The translations under genes and the position numbers were made by a program. The notes under the pieces are model-generated. The model was given only the letters and a program-made list of their open reading frames with translations, was not told the origin of the DNA and made no database searches. From contig NC_088792.1 in NCBI RefSeq assembly GCF_011386835.1, positions 109,278,421 through 109,342,420 of the forward strand: a DNA stretch of 64,000 nucleotides. Reading direction: 5' to 3'. The DNA is from Chrysemys picta bellii (Eukaryota; Chordata; Testudines; Emydidae). Numbering within the stretch: the stretch's first letter is position 1; each line of letters opens with the position of its first letter. Below, one piece after another: positions 31,656 through 44,692 of the stretch.

Positions 31656-34600
31656 TAAAGTGATTGAGATGGCAGTGGCTATTAAATTCTAGGTATGCTC
31701 CAGTCTGTATTCCACCATTCCTCTGGAGTTGGAAGAGATCAGAGTAAAGAGTGAGCCTCCTGGTTTAGGATTTGAGTAGCTGGCAATTTAAGGGCATGCT
31801 TGACTAGAGGTTGTTGCTTTGGTAACTAAGAAAAATATTTTCCATTTTAATTAGCCATAACTTTTAAACTACTGAATCCATTTTCTACAAATTGGCTTCT
31901 TCCTCTCCATGAGACCCACAAAACAAATGCCCTTTGATGTTTTTACCTTCAACTATTGTTATGTTATAAATGTGCAAATTTTCAGATTACAGAATACTGG
32001 TACAAGAAAAATATTTCCTTACATGCACACACTTCCAAAATGACTGAATTAGACAAACTCAGACTTTTTAAAAATCACCCCATGTCTGATGACAAAATAG
32101 AAAATGTCAGTCCCAAATAAATTATCTAAAATTCATGACCAACTAAAAAAAGGGGAATTAGAATTGCTTAAAAAACAACCCCAGGAGTGTTGCTGTTAAC
32201 TTCCATAGAGCCAGAATTTGAGTCCTTAATTATAGTTGTACTCTAATCAATTATTTTGCTCTAAATTAACTGAATTAAAAGTTAGATGGTCAGATAGACA
32301 ATGTTGATGTTAAAGAGATATTTGATGGAATGAAACTGTGTCTGAATCTCTTAAGTTGATCAACCAAATACAAAGTATTTCCACACACTAATCAGGTATA
32401 TGTAATTGTTTTTGTAACACCTAAATTATCTTTAATTGATTTTAAGCTCTGTAAAGCCTTATTCTGAATCATGATGAAGAGAAGAATGAACCTCAGATAA
32501 ATGAGAATATGAAAATAAGTTTCATATATTCTTCACTAACTTGTTCACCAGTCATACGTTTCATAGCTTGTATTAGAGATTTATTTACAGCACAGAAGCT
32601 GAGCGCAGCCAGAGGCATATGTTGCTGGGGGTGGATTGTTGCAAAGTATGAAAGCTTGGAAAAATCACCTTGCCAATAAAAACTATTTTTCAGTTGTTGA
32701 AGCCTCATTAAAAAAAAGTTGGACAGGCAGATGGACAAAATCATGAGTATACTTCCTAGAACATTCCGTTTTTATTATTATTAATAATACTTTTCAGTGC
32801 TACATTGTTTCCATCTGAGGGCACTTTACAAGTAATGAATTAAGAAAGAATAAAATCTTTAGCCCTAGAAATGCCATATCAATAACATATCAGAACATTT
32901 TCAAACAGTGTGTTTAGGACGATGTTAATGCTACAAGAACCAGACGTAAATAATTCACAAAAAAGTCACAACAACAAAATCCATCAGCTTGTTCATAATT
33001 GTGATCTTTTGTTTTATGATATCATCCAAAATATTTCATTTCAGAGACAAGAAAGGGAAAAATGGTGGAGATGTTAGAATTACATTTTGTGGCAAGAGCC
33101 TTAAAACATTTGGCTAATTATGAAGAAAACTTGCCTGCACAAGTGAGTGAAATGAACCTTGTGTCCTGCAGTTTCTCCTTGATTTGTAGTACAACTAAGT
33201 ATGGGACAAAGTAAAGTAATTAAAGTCTTCTTTTAGCCACACTAGTATGGAAAGCCAGTTTCATCTTCCAGGTAAAGTGCTCATCAGCAGAAGCCATCTG
33301 ACTGCAAATGACTGGAATAAACATGTTGTAATTGGCAATTGACATAAATGACATTAGACTGCCTTGTTTGATTTACATTGGGGGTCACTGTGGTTTCCTG
33401 AAAACTCCTAAAGTGTTGTTCTACTCTTAAAAGAGACTATAAAATGTATCTTCTTACTCAACCCTGTGTGTATTCAGACTCATGTATGTTAAGATACACG
33501 TGTTCTATTCAGGTTCTTATACTGCATCCAGCACTAGGTGAGAATGGTACAAACAGATATTCGATAAACTATTCCTTAATCAGTCCGCTTTCCTCACAAA
33601 GATTTGCATGCCACAATCTTCACTGAATGTGTAAAACTAGCTTATTTCTCATTACAGGATTTGTCTTTTATTTTATCCATTTGTAGAGAAACTGTCCTAG
33701 GATTTTAATAAATTAAATTCCCCATATGCTAATGATAGCAGCTGTTAAGGACCCTGGTGTGTGGCCTTATACCACTGGCTGACCTAGGGACTAGAGGGCT
33801 TCTGGGGTTTGCCCATAGTATACCCATGTAGATTATCTCAGGCAGCTTTAATTTATATTACTCTATGTCAGGACTAGCAACATAACTTTTTTTCTAAGTA
33901 TAACTTAGAAAAAAAATGTTATCATGTATTGCTATCTAAAGGAATCTTTTCTGGAATTTATGAAAAAGTTCATAATTTGTACTGCTATGTAATATTTCCT
34001 GGGAATGCAAACTATACTAGAGAGTCAGTATCTAAAATTAATTATTTTCCTATCTTGAAAATGAATTTGAAAGCATATGATACATGGCTGGCAGTAACAC
34101 TGGCAACTTCTATACTTTCTAATCTGCCTACAAATTCCATCATCCATGTTTAATAGCAAAAACAACACAAACACATATGTTTGGAACCAGACCTTCATCC
34201 ACATTGGTAACACAGATATGTGCACCACCTTGTGTATGGCTAAACACTGACTATGGTACCAGTCCAGCAAAGCCCTTAAGCAAATGTCTAAGTTTAAGCA
34301 TGTGCTTAACTACTATTAATTGATTTCTATGTGACTTGTCTGTGTGTTTAAATTTAAGCACTTGTTTAAGTGGTTTATTGAATGGGGATGGACTTAAGCC
34401 ATCTTAAAATAAGGATGTTGATAGGTGCTTTGCTGAATCAGGACCTAAGTGCTTTGCTGGACTGAGGCTTATTGGACAATTTGAGAATTTTCTCTGTTCC
34501 CCAAAGTAGGGCAGTGATACTGAAGTAAATTAAAATTGTCTGCAGAATAGTCTGAGTAAAATGTATTAATTAGAAAGAGAAAGTCCACCATCAAGTTAAG

Positions 34601-34840
34601 GTTTGACATGACCAAACAATGCACAATGACAAATTAAATCGGGTATTTTAGCTCCTTTTTCTGTTCATAAATTATTCACAAATGGTATGTGGATAAATTG
34701 ATGCAGAACTGCAAGCAAGGCTGCTGAGAGCAGGAAAAGTCTGACACAAGGTAAGTGCAGTGACTTATGATAAACAATTGCCCAGAGTACTTAAGTAACA
34801 GCTATACAAAAGCATAGTCAGCCCTGCTCTTCAATACAGA
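31656..34840. other. Long AT-rich non-coding stretch
   Basis: I recognise only a diffuse quasi-palindromic unit at 34255-34470 (ttaagcatgtgcttaac, taagtgctttgctgg). There are no coding exons or transposon ends. Confidence 0.4.
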
Positions 34841-34852
34841 TCAGAGCCATGA

Positions 34853-35152
34853 ACAATGAGAGCGAGGCACTTGAGAAGACTCAAAGCCATTGAAATGAGA
34901 TGTTTGAGGGCAGTGAGAGAGGTGCCATTCCTGTACTACATGCAGAGCAGTGTCATCAGGAGTGAGACCAAGGTCTGCAGTATCAGCAAGAAGGTGCAAG
35001 AGAGGAGACTGAGATGGTATGAGCATGTATGAAGGACAGATGAAGAGAATACTACTAGGGAGGTATTTGAGACTAATGTTTGTAGGCAAAGAACGAAAGG
35101 ATGGCCAAGAAAAAGGTGGCTAGACTGTGTACAAAAGGGTGGATTAAATGCA
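34853..35152 (+). pseudogene. LINE ORF2 C-terminal remnant (possibly RTE-like)
   Basis: The plus-strand frame reads RRLKAIEMRCLRAVREV, later KKVQERRLRWYEHV, an in-frame stop, then GWPRKRWLDCV. The order of a MR-L-R block, an RLRWYGHV-type block and GRPKKRWLDC is the standard C-terminus of several non-LTR retrotransposons (RTE and related). That part of ORF2 lies after the RT domain. The RT itself is absent, consistent with 5' truncation. The clade is uncertain, because I recognise the pattern and not a specific element. Confidence 0.55.
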
Positions 35153-35280
35153 CAATGAACATTGTCTAAAAAGCTTGGAAAAACTGATCTGGCAACCAGA
35201 CCACCCCCCCCCCCCCCCCCGCATCTTCACCCCCCCTCACTAACTAGGGAAAGGGGGAGAAGAAGAAGAAGAAGAAGAAA
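35153..35280 (+). repeat. LINE 3' tail with poly-C and (GAA)n
   Basis: Directly after the LINE coding remnant come a 17-C run (35204-35220) and a (GAA)n tract (about 35256-35279). A simple (GAA)n tail is plausible as the 3' terminus of the LINE. Confidence 0.55.
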
Positions 35281-36234
35281 TTATTCACAGACATGTAGCA
35301 CTTTTTACTAATCTGTTCTCTATCCATAATCCATCACTGAGTGAAACTTTTGCATAAATAATGTCAAGTCTATGCCTCACCAACTCTTCAGTATGGGCAT
35401 TCATGAGCAGATTAATTATTCATAACTCACTCTTCATGTTATGTGATGGGTCATATTAGCCACATTGTCTTGTTGCTGTTTTCTGATTGGATGACCTAAC
35501 CTTTATGAACAGGAGGCACATCTGAAGAAATCACCAGGACCTGCATCTCTGAGAGGGTGTTGGGGAGCACTTTCAGGACAGAGACACATCAATGCTTGTT
35601 GCAGGTTTTTATGGCTAGATGTGAAAAGCAGCAAGACAATTTGCTCTCTGCCTTAACTAGAGTCACTTAGTGAGGCAGAGTTGATCTCTGGCAACTGGGC
35701 ATTGGTGTTGGGCTGAGATTCTTGAAAGAAAGGATTGCCCTGCATGCTGTCTGTCACCACCTCTGTTCCAGGACTGGTGTGTAAATGTAAATAAAACAAG
35801 TAATGCTTAGAATATATCCAGACTCCATGTCACTAATGTCTCTGCCAATGGGAAGCTGACCTTCCAGGTCTTATCATCTACTAGCTGTCAGAAGGGGGTG
35901 ATATTACTTACCAGTGATTAGAGGGAATTGAAACATGAGTTTTCACCACACCAGCCAGCAGAGTTCTCACTATAAGTTTAACAGCACCAGATACTCATGA
36001 GAAGGAACTCTCCCTCTGCTTTTAGTGCAGGAGGTGTCAGTTAAGCCTCTTCATCTACTTTCATCACTGGTACTTACAGCTCTCCAAATTCCCTTTTAGA
36101 GCATAGGGAAAATATGTTACTAACAAAAGCATTTTTGATAATATGTATATTTCAAAACCAAATAATTTCCATGCCAATAAGAGCAAAAAAAAAAAGCAGA
36201 GTAAGAATACAGTATTGCCACATCCAACCAATCA
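35281..36234. other. Non-coding stretch, nothing recognised
   Basis: No repeat end or exon-like frame was seen. Confidence 0.4.
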
Positions 36235-36480
36235 GTCGGGCCTCCCAAAATCATGAGACTTAAAAATAAAGCCACAACAATTCTGTTTGGGTTCTTTTCA
36301 TTTTTTTTTTTCAGCCTTTAGGTTACACTTGGGTCACATTTGAAAGTTTTCGCTGCAAGCAGCAGGGCTAGAAACTTCCTTGCTTTCTTTAAATGAGAGC
36401 TGAAATTCTTCCATAATCACTTGCCTCCAGAAGCTGGTGCTTTAAGTAAAACATCGAATATCTTGCTTGCAAAAAACAAG
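36235..36480. repeat. Dispersed repeat, family shared with 48110-48420
   Basis: In order it shows aaatcatgag, gggttcttttc, tgggtcacatttgaaa, cagggctagaaactt, agagctgaaattc, taatcac and aacatcgaatatc. The same series with mismatches is found at 48110-48420. I recall it as a widespread turtle/crocodilian repeat with cagtgttgccaactct ends, but the ends are poor here. Confidence 0.5.
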
Positions 36481-38660
36481 CAACCTGTGAGAGTTGATAA
36501 CACTATTATTAATTATTATTATTATTATTTATTATTATTTATTTATTTATCATTTGTATTATCATACTGCCTTGGAGCCTCAGTCACAGACCAGGTCCCT
36601 GTTGTGCTATCATCTGCCTCTTCCTCACTTCATTTCCCCCTCCCTTCTGGCAAGAAAGTCATTTGCTTCTTACATAGTATTTTACACACAGATCTCAATG
36701 CAGAGTGATTTATATAGAATATTAAAAATACATTGATACCATACATTGTTTGTAGACAAGCCAGAGAGGCAAAATGTCTGCTATTAAATGAAATAATATA
36801 AAACTACACTTGCTCCTACACATGTCATCCTGTATGTGTAAAGCCTCCAGTTCATTATACATCTTTTAAAAGTTGGCTGTGGAACTTTTATGTTTTCTTT
36901 TGGTTTGTACTAATAAATTTGGAATTAAACAAAAATGAATGCCCTTCAGGATGGTCATTTATTGTAAATATAGTCTCACATTTTATGTATTATTTTTGTC
37001 CTTTGGTTGTTTTTTCTTTGTTTTGTTGTTGATATTATAAACATACCAACACATATTGACCAGAAATAATGAAAGCCTCAACTGAACCAATATCCTGATC
37101 AGGATGGTCGTGTAAGTCAAAATCTTGCTTGTGTTAATGTTTGGAAAGCATAGTTTGATGCTTGGATGAAGAAAGGAAAATATATATTTTGCAAAGTATT
37201 ATTACTTTTGGAAGCCAAATATCAGTAAAGAATTGGAAGGAAGACTAAAAACGCAGTTTGGGACTGAACAGGTATGGCTTTTACTTTGTGGACTTGTCAA
37301 ACACTTAACCATATTTTAATACTGAATGTTGTAGTTTTCCTTTTTTTTTTTTGGTGTGTTTAAAAAATATGAAAATAAAATGTATTAGAAATGTGGACAA
37401 CAGCTATAGTTAAGGTGGGAGAAAATGCAGAATGTTTCTGTACAATCTACCCACAATGCATTAATTATAGTAACATGATTCCATGCAAATCCTTCCCTGC
37501 TCATATTCAGGGAAATGGTATTCGTCAGCTACATTCCTGGAAGGCTTATATATGAATTCTTTTCCTTAGTCTGGAGTTTTACATGATGTCGATAATGGTT
37601 TTTTCAAGGCTATTAGTCTGTAGTACATATACTTAGTCACAGACATTTTAAAATTGGAAAATGGACAATTAAATTTACTGACTTTTGACATGATAAACTC
37701 TAAAGGCTCCTTTAGAGCCATTATAGTCTATGATTTTACTGCTTACTTGGGGTTTCTTTAACTATGAGATCTTTGACTCTCAGTAGCTATATTACTGACA
37801 TAATAGACCAGACAGCCATTACAATCTATCATAAACATGATGGGATTTTAGCAGTGTTTACTCCTTGCTTAGGACTCTTGTATCTATGGTTTCTAGACTC
37901 CCTTAGACTGTGCATTAAACCAGGAACCATCCACAATCTATGAACCCATAGCCTACCGAGAGCACTCCTTGATATGGGGATTATAAAGAGAACTTTAAGG
38001 TTGATGTCTTTATGATCTATTATATTATGCCCCACTTCAATACTTCCTAGGCTCAGATTCCAATCTTAGTTACATGATATATATCAGGAGTAATTCCATT
38101 AAATTTAGTGGAATTGCTAGGGATTTATACCATTATAACAGAGCAGAATTTGGTTCCTAATATGCAGCTCATTGACAGTAAGGAATGTAATGGCTTCTGT
38201 GGAACTCTTATATTCTTTCATGTCAGTGAAACTACCACTGATGGCACTTTAAATACAGTTTCCTTATGAAATAAGCAGAGGATAAAAGTAGTGGGCAGAT
38301 GCAGTAAACCACTTTTCTCCATGAAATGGCTGAGTTGTTTTTCCTTTATAAGACACACAAAGAGATAGAAGTGTGAACATTAGTATGTGAAAATAACTAG
38401 GGGGGAAAAAGTCATAACAAATAGTTTTTCATCTGGAGTTTTAGGGGGAAGTCATGCACCCTCTAAAGAATTACACTGTGGTTCTGCCGACACTGAACCC
38501 ATAAAAAAATCCTATTTGTTGTTCCTCTACCTCTGAGGCCTCTAAATTCTGCTCTCTTGTAAAAGCCTCCTATTCTGCTGGCTAGTGATTTCTACAGCAC
38601 AGTGTGTGCCAACCATTCCTTCTGCCTCCTTTAAGCCCCAAATACCTTACCTGTTCCAGT
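36481..38660. other. AT-rich non-coding stretch
   Basis: Contains an ATT-rich microsatellite (36503-36553). Three loosely similar segments beginning ccatta/ccatcc ... tctatga occur near 37717, 37815 and 37927, possibly an old tandem repeat of about 100-113 bp. No coding signal. Confidence 0.35.
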
Positions 38661-38666
38661 TCAACC

Positions 38667-38789
38667 TAGGGTTGCCAATTTTGGCTGGATGTATTCCTGG
38701 AGGTTTCATCACATAACATAATCTTTAATAAAATATTAATCTTTAATTACTGGAGACTCTAGGACAATCCTGGAAGGTTGACCACCCTA
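38667..38789. mobile_element. hAT-like MITE
   Basis: The ends tagggttgccaa and, inverted, tagggtggtcaa match at 10 of 12 positions. The interior ggagactctaggacaatcctgg and the ttaataaaatattaa AT palindrome are typical of a common short repeat. The flanking octamers are too diverged to confirm a duplication. Confidence 0.6.
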
Positions 38790-38983
38790 CTCAACACCAC
38801 CTGGGGGAATCTCCCAGGCTGATTAATCTTCAGATGCCCAATTTGACTACATTTCTGGCCCCTTTGTGCCAACAGAGATGTGCAAAGTGTCCTGTGCAGG
38901 AGCCTGGGGCAAAGAAATTCTAACCATCCTGTATATTGTCTTATTAGCCCAGCAAATTGTTTCCATCTATAACAATATTAGAA

Positions 38984-38987
<4 letters not shown>

Positions 38988-39057
<70 letters not shown>
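38988..39057. repeat. (GT)35 microsatellite
   Basis: An uninterrupted run of 35 GT units. Open frames of alternating Val-Cys or Thr-His across it are artefacts. Its length and purity suggest that it is polymorphic. Confidence 0.98.
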
Positions 39058-39059
<2 letters not shown>

Positions 39060-40860
39060 TTAAAGGACCCAATGCCTTTATCCCCTGGCTTGAGATTTGT
39101 AGCTTGATTTTCAAAAGTGCTCATGCATTTTAGATACTTCAACTTTTGGATGCCTAACTTGATAATCACTTTCCTGATTTTTCAGAGCTGTTGTGCACCA
39201 GCAACTCCCACCAATTTCAAGAAGACCTGCAAGTGGTCGTGGCCTCTGAAAATCAATTCCAAGGTGCTACCACCTAGACTTATGAAACTTGAGGCACTCA
39301 AAATTAGTAATTACTATTTAAAATTTTGGTCATAAAGTTCTTGCTTTATCGTCTTAGATCATAGTCTTCTAACGCATCACCACAGACAGGGAATTACATT
39401 AACTTTAATGAGAGCTATGGGTGCTTAGCATCTCTTAGCATCAGATCAATTAAAGGTAATAAAAACTGTAGCTATTTTATTCAGATCAAAGGAAAAAAAG
39501 AAAAGGATTTCAGTCAGGGATGATTCTAAGAGGCGTTGGTCATGTACAAATTCTAGGGTAGATAATTATTGCACTTCTGTCTTACATTACTTTCAACAAA
39601 GAAAACAAATCTGGCTTCTGCTTGCTAGCTGGAAAATACAAAATCACAGCCACACTAATGGGATGTAGAACATATTTATGTATATTGCTGTGCTGAACAA
39701 GCACAATGCTTATTGCATGGCAACTGCAGCTCTTACAGGAGGAGACTGTGAGTACAGTACCAAAACTACGTGCAACAAGATGCTCAGCTGGTGCAAATCA
39801 GTGCAAGTTTTTAACCTACATGGGGCTACATCATATTTACATCAGTTGAGAATCTAGCCAATATCTTTTTGTCTCTCTCTCCTTTTATTTCCTTTTCTCC
39901 TCATGTTGCTATTCCTCTCCCCCTTTTACCTTTATGAAATAGTGTAAACTGAACAGTAATGAGAAAATATATAAAGTATGTCCTAAGCAGTCATTTCTTC
40001 TTGTTTGGTAATTACATTGGGTTCTGAACATTCCAAATGGATTTCTTGGCAGTCAGGTAGGGTCAGAAGTTGAGGAATGGGTATTTTCACTTCATATAGT
40101 TTGATCAATTTAGGTACATTTTCTGTCTGGAATAACTCATGAAATAATAATTTTCTGTTTTCAAGTGTCTACCTTTGTTTCTTGCTGATATGAAGACACT
40201 TACCCTTTTTAACCTATAGTATATCTTGCTGGATGATAAGTCAATTCAATAATGCTGTAATTTTTTCAGCACTGCATCAATATGAAATTTCTCAATTATG
40301 GGGAGCCTTTGGAGAAAATGCGAGAATCATTTGTAATCATGACCAGGAGAACCAGAGTCTCATGTAAGTGTCTCAGTCACATTATGCTTGCACGCATGTA
40401 AAATGAAACGACAAAAAAAAAATTCTTTTTAATCATGGATCATTTTTGATTGATAATTTCTATAAAGGAAGCCTGAGTAAATCAATTTGGGAGTCACATT
40501 TTAGTGTCAGGATTTGGAAAGGAAAGATAGGTCAATAATCACTGTAAATTAATTGGTTGAATTGTATTTAAGCCACAAATGGAAGCTCTGAGCTGAGGTA
40601 AAGCTGCCTGCAAAACATAATATTTTAAAAAAATGGTTGGCAATTTTGATTCTGTTTCCAACATGTGATTCATATTTATTCCTATTACTCTTTACTCCAT
40701 TTACAAGTGAATAATATTTTAATTGCTGTACAGCGGCTGTAAAATATTGAGAAGTCTTCAGGTGCATGTATCTATCCAGCCATCCAGATCACATCCAGCC
40801 ATCTGGCCACATTCTATGTAAAGTCAATAGCAATTCCATGTTTGGAACTTGTCTTTAAAA
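39058..40860. other. Non-coding stretch, nothing recognised
   Basis: No transposon ends or exon-like frame were seen. Confidence 0.4.
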
Positions 40861-40866
40861 GTATGT

Positions 40867-41242
40867 GGCCAGAGATGCTGTTGTGAAAAAGGCAAATGTC
40901 ATTCTCAGATGTATTAACAGGAGAGTTGGATGTAAGACATGGGAGGTAATTATTCTGCTCTGCTTGGCACTGGTGATTCCTCAGCTGGAATGTTGTGTCC
41001 AGTTTTGGGCATTACACTTTAAGAAAGAGGTCGACAAATTGGAATTTACTATTTATAAGGCTAATTAAGCACTGGAACAGGTTAGCTTGGGAGGTTGTGG
41101 AATCCCCATCAGTGGTGGTTTTTAAGAACTTATTAGACAAACACCTGTCCGGGATGGTCTCAGTATACGTAATTCTGCGTCAGTGCTGGGGGCTGGATTA
41201 GATGACCTCTGAAGGTCGCTTCCAGCCCTAAATTTCTGGGAT
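40867..41242 (+). mobile_element. CR1 LINE 3' end with internal deletion
   Basis: The plus frame gives VKKANVILRCINRR, then CLALVIPQLECCVQFW, the thumb region of CR1 ORF2. It then jumps near 41060 to AWEVVESPSVVVFKN and LDKHL, the last coding segment, followed by the 3' UTR signature ggattagatgacctctgaagg and cttccagccctaaatttctggga. The missing piece between the two blocks indicates an internal deletion of ORF2. Confidence 0.8.
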
Positions 41243-43830
41243 CTCTGTTGACCATTTGACTGTTTTGAGTGACTCAGCTGACAATAATAACCAATGACAA
41301 AACATGTTCTGCACCATTTCTAAAAACCTGCTCCAAGCATGGTTTGTGCTTAGCTGCACTCTCAGCTACATTGTATTCATGCACCAGTACCTACTGCTGA
41401 ATCCACTGCTGAATATGTTGTCAGCAACGGTAACCTTGTGAATGTAGAAAAGATAGCAGAATGTAGAAATGTGAATGTAGAAAAGATAACAGAGATTGCA
41501 CTGATCTGTGGCACATGGAGAGTGCATTGCCTCTCTGGACCTGACACACACCATGAACGCTCTGCTGCTTTTGAGTTTGTTTGTTTTGCTCTTCCAAAGG
41601 GTACACAATTTGGCCCCAAGGCAATAAGGCCTGGTCCAAAGCCCACTGAAGTCAATTTGAGTCTTTCCATTGATTAGATGTTGAATTAGGCCTTTACTGT
41701 GGGACCAAATAGGATGGAAAGGGGATAAGATGTTAGGTAGTGAATCACTGATTAAACACAGAGGGTGAAATCCTGGCCCCATTAAAGTCAAAGGAAGTTT
41801 TATCAACTTCAGTGCAAATAGATTTCACCCAAGTTCTTCAACAATTACTAAGCTTTGTAATAAAATTGTTGAACATACATGGTGGGTATAGTAACTAAAT
41901 TAACACTGAAGTCTGATTATGTGAATGATTTTTCTTGTGTGAAATCCCCTTTCTGATATACAATAGTGTTGACCCAAACAGTTTTTATACTTTGCATAGC
42001 AACTGTTAATAAAACATACTCAGTTAAGACCAATATAAACCATAATTCAGTTCTGGGTGGAAATGAGCTATCCTGTTTTATAAAGGAACCCATACAGTTA
42101 AAAGTCTGCTCCCTTCCCTGTTCCCAACCTCACCCTGGGATACTGTTTTACTCATGAGTAAAGTGGGAGTGTGAATCTATCCAAAGGTAGTATCTAAAAT
42201 GCTCAAGGAGACCACTTGAGAGGAAATGTATAGCCTACACAAAGTCTTTGTGAATGTTAGTCCATTGCAGAGAGGGACACCACAGGTCAAGCTGAAGCAT
42301 AAAGTAGAATTGAATTGAACAGAGACCAGAACACAAGTTTTACACTTGCCTTGGTAAATTGTCACTGAGTCAAGGAAGCATATTCCTGTCTTCATGACAA
42401 CACCATGTGTATAACCTTTTTCAAATAGGAAAAAGATGGGGATGGGAGCTGGGGAGAGTTTGCTCAAATTGATTGTGGAAGAGAAATAGCTCTGATTGTG
42501 TAGGGCAAGTCAAAAGTTCAGAAGATAGATTATTTGTCTTCTAAATGGGGTCAACATATAGACAGAAATACAGTGACACCACAAATTATGAACATTAGGA
42601 GCTACAGCCCAGAAATCCATGTTAGCAGACTATAGGCAGGCATAATGAGGAACTGGTGTGTTTTCCCATTAAAGTCAATGATGGTCTGGAGAAATGAGTC
42701 TAGCATACCTCTTAGAGCCCTCTCCCACATACCAGCCTCTTTTCCCCCCAAAGCCTACACAGTTGAATCAGTATCACAGTATCAGTGAGAGATACCTACA
42801 ACATGACTTTGAGGTCTGGGAGAAATAATAGAACATGGGCTACAGAAAGAGATTTATGTTAAATCCAGCTCTGCTGAAGTTCATTTATGAAATAATTCAG
42901 CTGGTTCTTATATCAAAGAGAAATCAAATCATACTAGGGTCCACACCTGAAGCGGCATCTCTAACTTTGAACTGTTATGTACAAGCGTAGAAATGATTAT
43001 TTTTAAACATTATTTTATGGTACATTTTATGATCTTTTATGGTACATTATCTCACTTAGCAGCAATTTATGACATTTCTATAATGAGGTAAATAGCCTTG
43101 CACTGCAATGCCATCTCTCAGAAATAAAGCTGGGGGGTGGGGAGTTTATAATTAGGTTCAAAAGTTTGCATTTGTCTTTATGGAAAGGGGTGATTTGAGA
43201 TCTGCATATGTCTAGTTTGGAAATGTCTAATTTATTGCATAAGCTGTTTCAAAATTTTCAATTCACAGCTGCTAATAGAACTTCAGCTATCAAGGGCAAA
43301 AATCTAAAAATGCATTTTCTTCCAAGATGCAAAAGATTATCTATACAGTTTTCAATTAATTTGGGCCCGTATCAGGCATTTTACAGATTGGAAGGGCAAA
43401 AGGTTCAGGATGAAAAAAACAAAATTAAGCCTAAGGCTTGTTCATATCAGTTTTGAATAGATTTTAATCATCATATGAAAATTAAACATAAAAATAAGAG
43501 ATAAAGCTCTGCTCATCCCTAAAATATATTGGATTTCCAGGGGGTTTGTTCTCCCCTTGATATGTGAGGAATATAACTTCTCTTGCTCTATTGAGAGCTC
43601 TACGCGTGTTTTGGAAGGGGAAGACATCTCTGATTATTTTTAAAGATCTGCTAGCATCCCAACATGGCATTTTTTGGATTGTTTAAAGCCTGAATGTGCC
43701 TAGAGTGAAAGGCTTGTAATAAAATGAAATAAAATGGGCCATAACTTTCCTTATTTATTTATTTATTTATTTATTGTATTTATTTGCATTGCAGTTAGTC
43801 CCTGTGGGCCCTAGTCATGGATTATTGTAC
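41243..43830. other. Non-coding stretch with small repeats
   Basis: Contains a 33-bp tandem duplication (41438-41493), a quasi-palindrome beginning gggtgaaatcctggccccat and ending gatttcaccc (about 41764-41830), and a TTTA microsatellite (43751-43783). No coding signal. Confidence 0.4.
41438..41493. repeat. 33-bp imperfect tandem duplication
   Basis: The unit starting gtgaatgtagaaaagata (41438-41470) is followed by a partial second copy (41471-41493) with one mismatch. Inside the unit the word gaatgtagaaa is itself repeated. Confidence 0.8.
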
Positions 43831-43835
43831 TAGTT

Positions 43836-43961
43836 AAAAGCGACAAAGAGTCCTGTGGCATCTTATAGGCTAACAGACATATTGGAGCATAAGCTTTTGT
43901 GGGTGAATACTCCAATACGTCTGTTAGTCTATAAGGTGCCACAGGACTCTTCGTCACTTTT
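43836..43961. repeat. Foldback repeat with about 51-bp arms
   Basis: The arm 43836-43886 (aaaagcgacaaagagtcctg ...) is the inverted complement, with few mismatches, of 43910-43961 (... caggactcttcgtcactttt). The loop is about 23 bases. The downstream sequence acagatccagactaacat is a common companion of this family. A single-arm relative lies at 20447. Confidence 0.8.
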
Positions 43962-43979
43962 TACAGATCCAGACTAACA

Positions 43980-44639
43980 TCTTGAACATTTTACAGTCTG
44001 AATAAGAACTTTCAAAGTAATTCCTTCACACTTGTGAGCACGGGCTAGAATTACTTATTTCTTGCTTATGTTTCTAAATGCATGTTTCTAAACCCTTACA
44101 TTTCAGGGTTTCAGCTGACTACTGGCAGGGGTCAGGAAGGGATGTTACCCCCACCGGGTATTCTGGGAGGGGTTTTATCTCCTTCTTAAGACTCAGGGGT
44201 GTCCATGGCTGGAGATAGAACATTGGGCAGAGTGGGCCAGGGATCTGAGGTGGCACTGGGCGTTCTCTCTCTCAGATGCTTGGCTGGCTGGTTCTTGCTC
44301 ACACACTCAAGGCCTAACTGATCACCATATGTATGGGACTGAGAAGTTGTTTTCCACAAGGGCAGATTGGCAGTGACCTGGGAGGTTTTCTCACCTGTCT
44401 CTGCAAAGTGTGGGTGCGGGTCACTTGCCAGGATTATCTGGGTATATCTCATTTAATTATTTCCCTGCCCTTGTGCGGGCCTCGAGCACTGGTGCACCTC
44501 AGTCTCTCCTCCTCTCTGCCTGTGGCACATAATAGTCTAGTTACCTGTGGGCTGTAATACTTTGGTCTCATTTCAGCTGCTGGGTTTAGTATGCTGGTGC
44601 TGGGCAGTATTGGGGCCCTGTGATATACTGGAAATCTGA
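43980..44639. other. Non-coding stretch, nothing recognised
   Basis: No repeat end or exon-like frame was seen before the CR1 fragment. Confidence 0.35.
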
Positions 44640-44692
44640 CTTGATGATCTAGTGGTCCCTTCTGGCCTTAAACACTATGACACTATGATTTC
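44640..44692 (+). mobile_element. CR1 LINE 3' terminus fragment
   Basis: The sequence gacttgatgatctagtggtc, followed by ccttctggccttaaacac and tatgacactatga, is the last 50 bases of a CR1 3' UTR, ending in the repeated tatga-type octamers characteristic of CR1. Confidence 0.7.

Noticed and set aside
38866..39169. Val-Cys and Thr-His repeat proteins on opposite strands
   Set aside because: Direct translation of the (GT)35 microsatellite.
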